Source: an uncultured Verrucomicrobiales bacterium
Lineage (GTDB): Bacteria > Verrucomicrobiota > Verrucomicrobiia > Verrucomicrobiales > Akkermansiaceae
Length of the DNA stretch: 32,650 nt
Assembly: GCA_937934595.1 (NCBI GenBank)
Contig: CALGZA010000071.1
Location: forward strand, 1-32,650
Direction of reading: 5' to 3'
In this document: positions 15,988 through 25,077 of the stretch, piece after piece
Layout: every line of letters begins with the position of its first letter
Position numbering within the stretch: the first letter of the stretch is position 1
Made by a program: the position numbers and the translations under genes
The notes under the pieces: model-generated
The model's database searches: none
What the model saw: only the letters and a program-made list of their open reading frames with translations
What the model was told of the DNA's origin: nothing

Positions 15988-16968
15988 GTGCGAGTGTTTA
16001 GGGAGATGGTTGATGATGTGAATACAGGTGGTGAGTGGGCGATAGAGGCGGAGAATATGCGTGTGGATTATGGAGCTACGGTGGCTGTGAAGGGGCTGAC
16101 GCTGAGGATTCCATATGGTGAGGTGTATGGTCTGGTGGGAGCGAATGGAGCGGGTAAGACGAGTACGTTTAGTGTATGGGCGACTTTGATAGAGCCTACG
16201 TATGGGAATGTGAAGGTGGGAGGGGTTGATATATTAGAGGATCCGGATAGGGCGCGGAAGATGATATCTTACATGCCGGATTTGGCGCCTGTTCCTAGTG
16301 ATTTGAAGGTGTGGGAGTTTTTGGATTTGTTTGCGCGTAGTTATGGGTTTGGAGCAGTGGATGGACGAGAGCGATGGGTGGAGTGTTTGAAGATGGTGGA
16401 CTTGTGGGATAAGCGGAATGATTTTTGTAGGGATTTGTCACGAGGGATGAAGCAGCGAGTGAATTTAGCGAAGGCGATACTTCATGATCCGAAGGTGATC
16501 ATACTGGATGAGCCGGCTAGTGGGATGGATCCGCAGTCTAGGGCTAAGTTACGGATGATCTTGAAGAAGATGGCTGTTCAGGGTACGACGGTGGTGGTGA
16601 GTTCACATATATTGAATGAGTTGAGTGATATGTGTAGTTCTGTGGGTATATTACATCATGGTGAGCTAATAGATCATGGGGCTTTGCAGGAGGTGGTGGA
16701 TAGGGGTGGTGAGGATGAGACTGAGATGTTGATATTGGTGGCTGGGGAGCAGGTTGATGGGGTGTCTGATCTGAAGGCTATGATAGAGGAGAAGTGTGAG
16801 GATATGGAGCCTGTTGTGATGAGGGGTGGAGTGGCGGTAAGAGTGAGAGGTGGAATGGATGGACAGGCGGATTTTTTGACGATGTTAGTGGCTGAGGGTG
16901 TGCGGATACGATCTTATACGCCATTGGGTTCTGGGATAGAGCAGAGGTTAATGGAGATAAATGGATAA
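15988..16968 (+). CDS. ABC transporter ATP-binding protein (ABC-2 type exporter)
   Basis: A 326-residue ATPase. Walker A GANGAGKTS at 51-59, ISYMPD in the Q-loop position, signature LSRGMKQR at 150-157, Walker B VIILDEP at 170-176 and SSHIL for the H-loop; a C-terminal domain of about 90 residues follows. The layout matches the CcmA-like ATPases of ABC-2 exporters. The start given is a GTG; an ATG at 16006 would drop six residues, and the ribosome site does not clearly favour either. It overlaps the permease gene by eight bases, so the two are coupled. The cargo is unknown. Confidence 0.88.
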   Translation: MRVFREMVDDVNTGGEWAIEAENMRVDYGATVAVKGLTLRIPYGEVYGLVGANGAGKTSTFSVWATLIEPTYGNVKVGGVDILEDPDRARKMISYMPDLAPVPSDLKVWEFLDLFARSYGFGAVDGRERWVECLKMVDLWDKRNDFCRDLSRGMKQRVNLAKAILHDPKVIILDEPASGMDPQSRAKLRMILKKMAVQGTTVVVSSHILNELSDMCSSVGILHHGELIDHGALQEVVDRGGEDETEMLILVAGEQVDGVSDLKAMIEEKCEDMEPVVMRGGVAVRVRGGMDGQADFLTMLVAEGVRIRSYTPLGSGIEQRLMEING

Positions 16969-18706
16969 TATGAGTGATAGATCTGATAGAGGGCTGAGGC
17001 CAGTGGCGTTTTGGCAGCTGCATAAGAATCCTATATTACTGCGTTATATTCGATCACGGATGAGGTGGAATGGTTTGTTTGCTGCGTTGATTTTGACGTT
17101 AGTGGTATCTGTATTTACGTATGTAGTGAGTTATAATGCTGCGGTGAAGTTTGCTCAGGAGAGTAGTGTAGATGCGTATAGGGCTGCTTTTTTGCCGATG
17201 TTTTTGATCCAGGTAGTTATAATCATGTTTATAGGAACTGGATCTGTGACGTCTGGGATTACGCAGGAGTATGAGGATGAGATGGTTGATTACCATAGGC
17301 TGACACCGATGACGCCGATGGCTAAGATAGTGGGTTATGTGTTTGGGCTACCGATACGTGAGTGGTTTTTGTTTGGTGTGACGTCGGTTTTTGTAGGTAT
17401 TATAGTGGTGAAGGGAGAGGTTCCGATGAGTTCGGTATGGCCTGTTTATTCGATATTTTTCTTATCGATTTTGTTGTATCATTTGATGGCTTTGGTTGTG
17501 GTGCATAGTATGACGAAGAAGCGCGTAGCTGGGCGTGTGATTCAGTTATTGGTGTTGTTGTTATATTTTGCGTTTCCTTTGTTATCGCAGTTTGGGTTGG
17601 TTTTTTTTGAGTATTTGACGGTGCGACCTATTTTGAAGGAGTGCATGTTAGAATATATTCCGGAGAAGTCAGGATTTATCAAGTTACTCAATGGGGATGG
17701 AGGGGGCTCGACAGTTGCTTTTTTTGAATATAAGTTAGAGGCGTGGAGTTTTTCTGTGATATTGATGAGCTCGTTGATTATTTCATTTTTAGTGATGTTG
17801 TGCAGGAGGTGGAAGAGTATAACGAGTCATTTGATGAGTAAGCCGTTTGCGGTGTTATTTTTTGGTTTTTTCATGTTGTTTTTGGTAGGGAATACTTTGC
17901 CTATTGCGAAGGATGGGGAGATGAGTATTACGCAGAGTATAAGGGATTCACGGCAGTCGTTTTTTATAGATAAGCTCAGTGAGCATAGGCAATCTGATAG
18001 GATGAGGGAGCGATATGTGAAGAGGATGAGGGACTTTGATCAGGTGCTGAATTATTATAAGCCGTTGGAGCGGCCGTTTACTCAGACAATGTTTGGGGCT
18101 GTGTGTTTTTTACTGGCGTGTGTGGTGGTTTACATAGTGACGCCGCGGCATGATAAGTATTTGTTAGGTTTGAGGAGGGCGCGGAATTTGAAGAAGTGGT
18201 GGGTTCCTCTTCACTGGGATGAGGCGCCTGGGTTGTTGGCTACTTTGGTGGTTATAGGGACTCTATCGGTGGCCTTGTATAGTTTTAGCACGACGTTGTA
18301 TTCTGGGCCGACAATGCCTTTGCATGTTGTGGGGTTGGTTTCTTTTATTCCTGTAGTTATTGGGTATGCTGGTGTGGCGGTGTTGGTTTTTTATGCGGTG
18401 TATGAGGCATGGGAGAATAGGGGGCTGTTTTTTTTGATTTTGTTTGTTTGGGTATTACCGATTATGGTGGCGATGGTTATGGGATTGAAGACTGATCACT
18501 ATCCTACTTTGGTGTGGGTTTCTTCGGTATCGCCTTTGGCTGGTTATGGTTTTGGGATGACGGATTTTATTGGGTTACCGTGTAGGGAGGCTTTTTATTT
18601 TAGTTTTGGGTTACAGGTATTTATTGGTGTTTTTGCGATGATTGCTCTGGTAGGGAGGAAGCTGGAGGGGCGAAAGCTTATTTTAAAGAAGCCTGTGGAC
18701 CTTTAG
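16961..18706 (+). CDS. ABC-2 type transporter permease
   Basis: A 581-residue integral membrane protein with roughly 11-12 hydrophobic segments in two clusters (about 35-290 and 385-570) around a charged central loop (QSFFIDKLSEHRQSDRMRER). The segment SGITQEYEDEMVDYHRLTPM after the second helix is typical of ABC-2 permeases. It partners the ATPase whose gene overlaps its start. At the 3' end its last 24 bases overlap the convergent 5-formyltetrahydrofolate cyclo-ligase gene. The exported substrate cannot be inferred. Confidence 0.85.
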   Translation: MDNMSDRSDRGLRPVAFWQLHKNPILLRYIRSRMRWNGLFAALILTLVVSVFTYVVSYNAAVKFAQESSVDAYRAAFLPMFLIQVVIIMFIGTGSVTSGITQEYEDEMVDYHRLTPMTPMAKIVGYVFGLPIREWFLFGVTSVFVGIIVVKGEVPMSSVWPVYSIFFLSILLYHLMALVVVHSMTKKRVAGRVIQLLVLLLYFAFPLLSQFGLVFFEYLTVRPILKECMLEYIPEKSGFIKLLNGDGGGSTVAFFEYKLEAWSFSVILMSSLIISFLVMLCRRWKSITSHLMSKPFAVLFFGFFMLFLVGNTLPIAKDGEMSITQSIRDSRQSFFIDKLSEHRQSDRMRERYVKRMRDFDQVLNYYKPLERPFTQTMFGAVCFLLACVVVYIVTPRHDKYLLGLRRARNLKKWWVPLHWDEAPGLLATLVVIGTLSVALYSFSTTLYSGPTMPLHVVGLVSFIPVVIGYAGVAVLVFYAVYEAWENRGLFFLILFVWVLPIMVAMVMGLKTDHYPTLVWVSSVSPLAGYGFGMTDFIGLPCREAFYFSFGLQVFIGVFAMIALVGRKLEGRKLILKKPVDL

Positions 18707-19234
18707 GTCATGAGGTTCTGTGGGGATGTGATTGATAATTTGGATAGGGAATGCGATACCTATGGTGACTGCATGTGGGTTGATGCGAGGTAGGAATCTG
18801 TCATAGTATCCGCCGCCTTTTCCGAGTCTTTTGCCGTCTGTGGTGAATGCGAGTGCTGGGCAGAGTAGGAGGTCAATGGAGTGAGGGGGTATGAGGGGGT
18901 GGGATTCTGGGATAGGCTCGGGTATGCCGAGGTTTGAAGTGAGCATTTCTTTGGGGTCTGTTACGGAGTGGAATTCCATTTGTCCTTTTGCTGAGCATTT
19001 GGGGTAGCAGAGGGAAGCGTTAGGTAGGGCTGAGTGAAGGGAGGAGAGGTTTATTTCTGAAGGGGTAGCTGCGTAGGTGGCGATGGTTATGATGTGTGGG
19101 TTGGCCTTAACGAGGGATGTGATTTGATGGACGGTATTTATTGATTGTTGATTTTTTGATGATGGTGAGAGTGATTTTAGTTTTGCTCTCATATGCGATC
19201 TGAGTTGTTTTTTTGTGAGTTGGTATGGGTTCAT
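18683..19234 (-). CDS. 5-formyltetrahydrofolate cyclo-ligase
   Basis: A 183-residue cytosolic enzyme that converts 5-formyltetrahydrofolate to 5,10-methenyltetrahydrofolate with ATP, recycling folate. The diagnostic motif GKGGGYYDRF is at 138-147, with the N-terminal KKQLRSHMRAKL helix and LLLCPALAF strand as expected. It starts three bases after the glycerol kinase stop, so the two form an operon with no evident metabolic link. The C-terminus is compact and its coding region overlaps the permease gene end by 24 bases. Confidence 0.93.
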   Translation of the reverse strand: MNPYQLTKKQLRSHMRAKLKSLSPSSKNQQSINTVHQITSLVKANPHIITIATYAATPSEINLSSLHSALPNASLCYPKCSAKGQMEFHSVTDPKEMLTSNLGIPEPIPESHPLIPPHSIDLLLCPALAFTTDGKRLGKGGGYYDRFLPRINPHAVTIGIAFPIQIINHIPTEPHDLKVHRLL

Positions 19235-19237
19235 GTT

Positions 19238-20713
19238 TTATTGTTCTTCCCAGTTTTTGCTTCTTTGAATAGCTTTGTCCCAGTTTTTGCGTTGGTTAGC
19301 GAGGGTTTCATTCCATGGGTTAGGAGTGAATACGATGTCTTGTTTCCAGAGTTTGGAAATGTGTTCTTGTGATTCCCAGAATCCGATGGCGAGAGCAGCA
19401 AGTGCGGCTGCTCCGAATGCTGTGGTTTCGATATTTTTAGGGCGGATGATTTTACATTGCATGTGGTCTGCCTGGATACGCATTAGGAGTTTGCTGATGG
19501 AGGCGCCGCCGTCTGCACGGAGTTCGGAAATTTTGATAGAGCTGTCACGGGTGAAGCTTTCGAGTAGTTCTGCTGACTGGAAGCTGACTGCTTGAAGAGC
19601 GGCGAAGCAGAGGTGAGCGCGAGAGGAGCCTCTGGTAAGTCCTTGGATGGTGGCTCTGGCGAATGGGTCCCAGTGTGGTGCGCCTAGTCCTGTGAATGCT
19701 GGGATGAAGACAATGCCGTTGCTGTCTGTGACTGATTTAGCGAGTTGGTCAAATTCGTAGACGTCTTTGACGATGTTAAGGCCGTCACGTAGCCAGTTGA
19801 AGATGGCGCCACCCATGAAGACGGCACCTTCGAGGGCGAAGTGTCTTTTGCCGTTTATTTGCCATGCGACGGTGCTTAGGAGGCCGTGTTTGGATTCTAT
19901 GATACGTTCGCCTGTGTTCATTAGCATGAAGCAACCCGTTCCGTAGGTGTTTTTGATTTGGCCTGGGTTAAAGCATGCTTGGCCGAATAGTGCTGCTTGT
20001 TGGTCACCTGCGATGCCTGATATGGGGACGCCCTTCCAGGTTCCTACTGTTCCTGAGCTGTCTACTATTTTGGGAAGGATGGCGTGTGGGATGTCGAATA
20101 ATTCGAGTAGTTCCTTGTCCCATTGTCCGGTGTGGATGTTGTATATAAGTGTTCTGCTGGCATTGGATGCGTCTGTGACGTGTGTTTTTCCATCTGTGAG
20201 ATTCCATATGAGCCATGAGTCGATGGTTCCCATGCAGAGTTCTCCTGCTTGTGCTTTTAATCTGGCGCCTTTGACGTTGTCTAGTATCCAGGATATTTTT
20301 GTAGCAGAGAAGTAGGGGTCTGTGGTGAGGCCGGTAAGTGACTGGATGACTTTATGGATACCTGCGTCTTTGATTTGTTGGCAGGTGTTTGCTGTTCTGC
20401 GGTCTTGCCAGACGATCGCGTTGTGGATTGGTTTGCCGGTGTTTCTGTCCCAGAGGACGATGGTTTCACGTTGGTTTGTGATTCCGATAGCAGCGATGTC
20501 ATTGGGTGTGATGTTGGCAGTTTTTATAGCTTCCAACATGGTATGTATCTGGCTATTCCAGATATCATTTGGGTCGTGTTCGACTAGTCCTGGCTCTGGA
20601 TATATCTGTTTGAATTCTTTTTTGCTTACGGCGATGGTTTCGCCGTTTTTATTGAATATTACTGAGCGTGAGCTTGAGGTTCCCTGGTCAAGAGACAGAA
20701 TGTATTGTGGCAT
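19238..20713 (-). CDS. glpK: Glycerol kinase
   Basis: A 491-residue FGGY-family kinase that phosphorylates glycerol to sn-glycerol 3-phosphate. The phosphate-binding DQGTSSSRS motif (9-17), GITNQRETIVLWDR, WQDRRTA, the GTIDSWLIWNLT segment, GIAGDQQAALFGQ and FAALQAVSFQ are all in their family positions. Length is typical. It leads a two-gene operon with the folate cyclo-ligase gene. No glpF, glpD or glpR is nearby. An inverted repeat overlaps its start codon and may affect translation or bind a regulator. Confidence 0.96.
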   Translation of the reverse strand: MPQYILSLDQGTSSSRSVIFNKNGETIAVSKKEFKQIYPEPGLVEHDPNDIWNSQIHTMLEAIKTANITPNDIAAIGITNQRETIVLWDRNTGKPIHNAIVWQDRRTANTCQQIKDAGIHKVIQSLTGLTTDPYFSATKISWILDNVKGARLKAQAGELCMGTIDSWLIWNLTDGKTHVTDASNASRTLIYNIHTGQWDKELLELFDIPHAILPKIVDSSGTVGTWKGVPISGIAGDQQAALFGQACFNPGQIKNTYGTGCFMLMNTGERIIESKHGLLSTVAWQINGKRHFALEGAVFMGGAIFNWLRDGLNIVKDVYEFDQLAKSVTDSNGIVFIPAFTGLGAPHWDPFARATIQGLTRGSSRAHLCFAALQAVSFQSAELLESFTRDSSIKISELRADGGASISKLLMRIQADHMQCKIIRPKNIETTAFGAAALAALAIGFWESQEHISKLWKQDIVFTPNPWNETLANQRKNWDKAIQRSKNWEEQ

Positions 20714-20732
20714 GATTGATTTGATTCAATCA
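20713..20732 (-). promoter_or_regulatory. Inverted repeat overlapping the glpK start
   Basis: Arms TGATTGA (20713-20719) and TCAATCA (20726-20732) flank a six-base centre directly upstream of, and touching, the glpK initiation codon. In the mRNA this could form a hairpin at the ribosome site; in DNA it could be an operator. No purine-rich ribosome site is visible outside it. Confidence 0.3.
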
Positions 20733-20866
20733 TTGAGGTGCAGGTGCGTCAACAGCATAGAGTGTGATGGTGTGGTTGGGTAGATGTGGTATTTATTTGA
20801 TTTTATTTTGGACTCGTATGGCAAAGAGGTACTAGGAGTGTGGAACAGATCCGGTAAATGGTTGTT

Positions 20867-20972
20867 ATACTATTTTCAGAGTTATTCTGGGTTGATAGTA
20901 GTTTCAATATATTTGGAGCTACTTTTGTTATCTTGTTGTGCTATCAATCCATTCTAACAGTTCAAATGGTAT
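20867..20972 (+). repeat. Dispersed TIR element, copy 3 (internally deleted, 106 bp)
   Basis: The left 45 bases and the right 60 bases match copies 1 and 2, but the central 100 or so bases are missing, joined at TATATTTGGA/GCTACTTTTG. The left end is ATACTATTTTCAGAGTTA; the right end reads ATACCATTTGAACTGTTA on the other strand. It sits in the 404-base gap between divergent glpK and the Verru_Chthon gene and may separate or supply their regulatory sequence. Confidence 0.7.
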
Positions 20973-21117
20973 TATGCTACCATGATAATGATTCAGATAG
21001 GATTAGATGTTTTTTGGCTTTTTGGGATAGTGGTTTTTGTGTAAGAGTTTGGTTGTTGTGAGTTTTATATCAGTGTTCAGGATTAGTGTATGTGGTAGAA
21101 AGTTGGCAGGGGTGTTT

Positions 21118-24100
21118 ATGGTGCGCCGCCATGGTGGATTTGCGTTGATTTCTTGTTTGTTGGTTATGAGTTTATTGATGGTTGTGAGTGTGGGGTTACT
21201 TCGTTTTTCAGTAGTTGAGAGTGGTGGATTATCATCTGCTAGTCATGTTGTTAAGGCGCGGGCGAATGCTCGAGTTGCTTTGGTGATGGCATTGTCTCAG
21301 TTGCAGAGTTATGCGGGTAGGGATGAGGTGGTGACTGGGAGGGCTGATATGTTAGCTGATAGGCTGAGGGTATCTCATAGGAACTGGGTAGGAGCGTGGG
21401 GGACGGTGCGTAGGCAGAGTGGTGGTGAGATGGAGTGGCCATTGATAGGTAAGAAGACTATTGATGGGAATGGGGTTTATGCTGATGCGTATGGTTATAG
21501 CGATTTGAGGTATACTGATGAGGGGTTGAGTGATGGGAAGTGGCGGCGTGAGTTACACAGGGGTTGGTTGGTAAGTGGTTCTAATGTAATGGGTGATGTT
21601 TCTGAGGATTTGGATGTTGGGGGTGAGGGGGTGCTGGAGATATTAGGTAGGGGTGCTTTGGGGGCGGGTGTGAGTGAGGATGCGTATTTGTTAGGGCGTG
21701 TTTTGGTGAAGAAGCTTAGTCTAGGTGATGGTTCTGGTATAGCGTGGTGGACGTTTGATAATCATTTAAAGGCTGGGATTAAGTCTAGCCGGCTTGAGGT
21801 GTCTGATCATGAAGTGGCGCGAAGTGTGAGCCCGAATCTGAGTCATGTTGGGGAGGGTGGTGATTATTCTTTAAGGGGTTTTCAGGAGAATTTGTTAGAG
21901 AAAGAGGAAAAGGTTATTTCTATGGGGAGTGGTTTTTTGGCTCAGGAGGATGCGGTGTATGCACGGGTGGCATTTGGGAGGTATGTTCATGATTTGACTG
22001 ATTATTCTCCGGGGATGTTTATTGATACGGCGCGAGGTGGATTTCAGCGCGATCTTACTCCGCTTTTGTTTGGGAAGAAGGGTGAGAGGCGTATTGAATT
22101 TGAAGTTCCATATAAGGGTATGTCTGATGATGCTTTTACGTCTGAGCATCCGATAGTGTGTGGTATTCATCATGATGTGTTAGGGCCGACATTTTCTGCG
22201 TTGAGGTACTGGGGTTTACAGAAGTATATGGTGGGAGGTGAGTTTGATACTGTTTTAGATATAAGTGCGGGGCGGCATAGTCCGGGAGCTGGCTGGCCGC
22301 ATGGGGTTAGTGATGGGTTTACGTATGATGCTGCTAGATGGTCTGATGAGGTGCCGAAGCGTCATCCTGTGATGACGGATACGCGCTGGCATTATTATTT
22401 TTCTATTCATGGTGATAAGATTAGGACGCATATTATTCCGAGGGTATGTCTATGGAATCCGTATAATAGGGATATGGTGATGAGAGATATGATAGCGTTG
22501 ATGCCGAATCCTTTTTATAGGTCTGGTGGAGGGGTTCATTTTTATTTTGATGATGATGAGGTTGAGCGTTTAAGGGGCCTAGCGAGCGATGGTGGGGATG
22601 TGGTGCATCGCTGGGTTAAGAAGTCAGCGAATCCTCTTGGGGATAAGTATAAGGCGCGGTTGAAGGTCTCTGGAGAAAGTGGGTTATTTGTTGGTAGTCG
22701 GTATTTGGCTTTTACGCTGAAGGGGGTGAAGTTAGGTGCTGGTGAGTGTCATGTGTTTTCGCCCAGTATTGATAGTGGGAGTGTGAGTGGTGGAGATGTG
22801 AAACTGGCGCGTTATGAGGAGGAGGAGATTTCTAAGAATGTTTTGCGCTCGGACTCGAGGCAGGGTGGGGATCATTTTTATTATGATATGGGGTCTAGTG
22901 ATTTTGAGGTTCAGACGTCATCTGGTTGGCGTTTATTGAGTGGTGATACTAGGGCGAAGTTGGATTTGGGGGCGATTCATGATTACAGGTTAGAGACTGG
23001 GAGATTGGTTGAGAATTTTCCATTTATTTTAAAGTCGTCACGTGGGGAGATACCTTTGCTGAGTGTGCTAATGGCATCTGAGGAACATCCTACTTTGCAG
23101 TTGATTAATAATGGTTTGGGAGGCGTTTCTCCGGCTTATTATTTTGGTTATTCTGGTGCGTCTTGGGGCAGTGCGAATACGGTAGGTAGTTTTGGTTCTA
23201 TGCAGCGGTTTGTAGATGCACCAGGAAAGGATGCGCCGGCGACGCATCAGGTAGGTGCAAAGCTTTTATGGTTAGATGAGTCAACGACTGAGGGTAATAA
23301 GGCGCCTTTGCGTTATGGGACGACACGTAAGACGCGATGGGGATCTGAGCATATGGTTTATCATCCTGCGGTTATAGCGAACTGGAATGTGAGGTCACAG
23401 CTTACGAGTAGGTCACCTGCGTCTCAGTGTGGGAAGGCGTGGTATTTGTTTAGTGCTGGGCCGTGGATGTTACAATTTGTTCCGAAGAGTCCGCAGGATG
23501 CTAATGATAGTCCTCAATTGAATGCTACAGGTAGTGCGTTTATTAAGCATCCGTTTGGTTTGGCGGTTGATCATGCTGTTTCTCCGGAGGTGGTTTTGTT
23601 TGATATGCCGGATAGTGATTTTGGGATTCATTCTATGGCTACTTTGCGTCATGTGATGATGAGTCCATATTCATGGCATCCGAGTTATGTGGTGGGGCAT
23701 TCATTAAGGGATCTTCATGCTCCGAGTTATTCTACGGTGCATGCGGGTGTGGTAGCGGGTTTGGGTGAGGCTGGAGGTGGTCACAATCATTGGGATTTGG
23801 CTATAGGTGGGTATAGGTCTGGTTTTAGTTATGGTGCGGCTAATGCTGAGAATGATTCAGATGGGTTGTTGCAGTTAGGTGGCATGGAAACGACGCGGCA
23901 TGTGGGTATGCGATTGTTAAGGTCAGGTGATGATATATTGCCGTATGATATTGCTTATGAAGTGAATGAGAGCTTGTGGAATGGGTATTTTATTTCATCT
24001 TTACCGGTTTCTGGGGATGGTGAGGGTTTTTCATCTGCTAGTCCGGAGAATCAGCGATATGTGATGCAGGTGAATGAGGATGTGACGAGAGAGGTTATAG

Positions 24101-25059
24101 AGAGTCATTTATTGGATGGTGATGATGCTTTTGCCAATGGGTTTTGGATGAATGGATATTTTTACAAGAGGAAGGGAGCTTTTAATGTGAACTCGACCTC
24201 TGAGGTGGCGTGGAGTGCGTTTTTGTCATCGACTGTGGGAGTGAAGAGGGAGTTGCGGGATGGGTCTACAATGGAGGGTAGAGAGGGTAGTTTTTCAAGG
24301 TTTAGTAGGCCTGAAGGGTTGGCTTTATCGAGGGATTTGGAGCCGAGGGGTGAGGGTGCTTGGCAAGGATTACGGGTTTTAGATGGGGAGGAGATTAGAA
24401 GGTTAGCGTCTGCGATAGTGGATGAGGTGAAGCTGCGTGGTCCGTTTATTTCTTTATCTGATTTTGTGAATAGGAGGTTAACAGTGAGGGATGATGAGAC
24501 GTCTGAGATGGGTGCTTTAGATGCGGCTATTTATAAGGCTGGTTTGAATCAGGTATTTTACGATGATGATAGGTATAATACGAGTTTGATAGATCGAGGT
24601 AGTGATCCTTTATCTGCGGATAATAATCATCGTCTCTTTCGTGATGCGTATCTTTATTCTGATGGTGGCCAAGTTAAGAGTAGTCAGGCGGTAACGAAGA
24701 CGTGGGGTTTACCTAGTTTTTTGATGCAGTCTGATTTGCTTGAGCCGTTGGCGCCATCGATGACTGTGCGAGGAGATACTTTTACGATTAGGGCATATGG
24801 GGAATCTAGTGAGAATGGGCGTGTGGTGGCGAGGGCTTTTCTTGAGGCAGTGGTGGAGCGAAGTCCTCATTATATGAATCATCAGTCGGTTACGGATGAG
24901 AGTGAGAGAGAGTTTTACAATAAACCTACTGATATGGCACTGGATATATGTCCATTGACAGGTACTATAAAGGAGGGGGATTTAAGTGGTGTGAATAAGG
25001 TTTTTGGAAGGAGATATAGGGTAAAGTCTTTCCGATGGCTCAACGAAAATGAAGTTTAA
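21118..25059 (+). CDS. Verru_Chthon cassette protein A (pseudopilin-like N-terminus)
   Basis: A 1313-residue protein of the Verru_Chthon cassette A family, found almost only in Verrucomicrobiota. I choose the ATG at 21118 over an earlier in-frame one at 21037 because AGGGG lies six bases upstream and the protein then opens MVRRHGGFALISCLLVMSLL, a prepilin-type GF cleavage site and hydrophobic helix. The family hallmark ANARVALVMALSQLQSYAGR follows at about residues 50-69. The rest is a large extracytoplasmic region without recognised catalytic motifs. Cassette members B, C and D are also pilin-like; none is adjacent here. It likely assembles at a type II secretion/type IV pilus-like machine, by inference from the N-terminus. 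Confidence 0.85.
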   Translation: MVRRHGGFALISCLLVMSLLMVVSVGLLRFSVVESGGLSSASHVVKARANARVALVMALSQLQSYAGRDEVVTGRADMLADRLRVSHRNWVGAWGTVRRQSGGEMEWPLIGKKTIDGNGVYADAYGYSDLRYTDEGLSDGKWRRELHRGWLVSGSNVMGDVSEDLDVGGEGVLEILGRGALGAGVSEDAYLLGRVLVKKLSLGDGSGIAWWTFDNHLKAGIKSSRLEVSDHEVARSVSPNLSHVGEGGDYSLRGFQENLLEKEEKVISMGSGFLAQEDAVYARVAFGRYVHDLTDYSPGMFIDTARGGFQRDLTPLLFGKKGERRIEFEVPYKGMSDDAFTSEHPIVCGIHHDVLGPTFSALRYWGLQKYMVGGEFDTVLDISAGRHSPGAGWPHGVSDGFTYDAARWSDEVPKRHPVMTDTRWHYYFSIHGDKIRTHIIPRVCLWNPYNRDMVMRDMIALMPNPFYRSGGGVHFYFDDDEVERLRGLASDGGDVVHRWVKKSANPLGDKYKARLKVSGESGLFVGSRYLAFTLKGVKLGAGECHVFSPSIDSGSVSGGDVKLARYEEEEISKNVLRSDSRQGGDHFYYDMGSSDFEVQTSSGWRLLSGDTRAKLDLGAIHDYRLETGRLVENFPFILKSSRGEIPLLSVLMASEEHPTLQLINNGLGGVSPAYYFGYSGASWGSANTVGSFGSMQRFVDAPGKDAPATHQVGAKLLWLDESTTEGNKAPLRYGTTRKTRWGSEHMVYHPAVIANWNVRSQLTSRSPASQCGKAWYLFSAGPWMLQFVPKSPQDANDSPQLNATGSAFIKHPFGLAVDHAVSPEVVLFDMPDSDFGIHSMATLRHVMMSPYSWHPSYVVGHSLRDLHAPSYSTVHAGVVAGLGEAGGGHNHWDLAIGGYRSGFSYGAANAENDSDGLLQLGGMETTRHVGMRLLRSGDDILPYDIAYEVNESLWNGYFISSLPVSGDGEGFSSASPENQRYVMQVNEDVTREVIESHLLDGDDAFANGFWMNGYFYKRKGAFNVNSTSEVAWSAFLSSTVGVKRELRDGSTMEGREGSFSRFSRPEGLALSRDLEPRGEGAWQGLRVLDGEEIRRLASAIVDEVKLRGPFISLSDFVNRRLTVRDDETSEMGALDAAIYKAGLNQVFYDDDRYNTSLIDRGSDPLSADNNHRLFRDAYLYSDGGQVKSSQAVTKTWGLPSFLMQSDLLEPLAPSMTVRGDTFTIRAYGESSENGRVVARAFLEAVVERSPHYMNHQSVTDESEREFYNKPTDMALDICPLTGTIKEGDLSGVNKVFGRRYRVKSFRWLNENEV

Positions 25060-25077
25060 TATGAGGAGGAATAGGTC

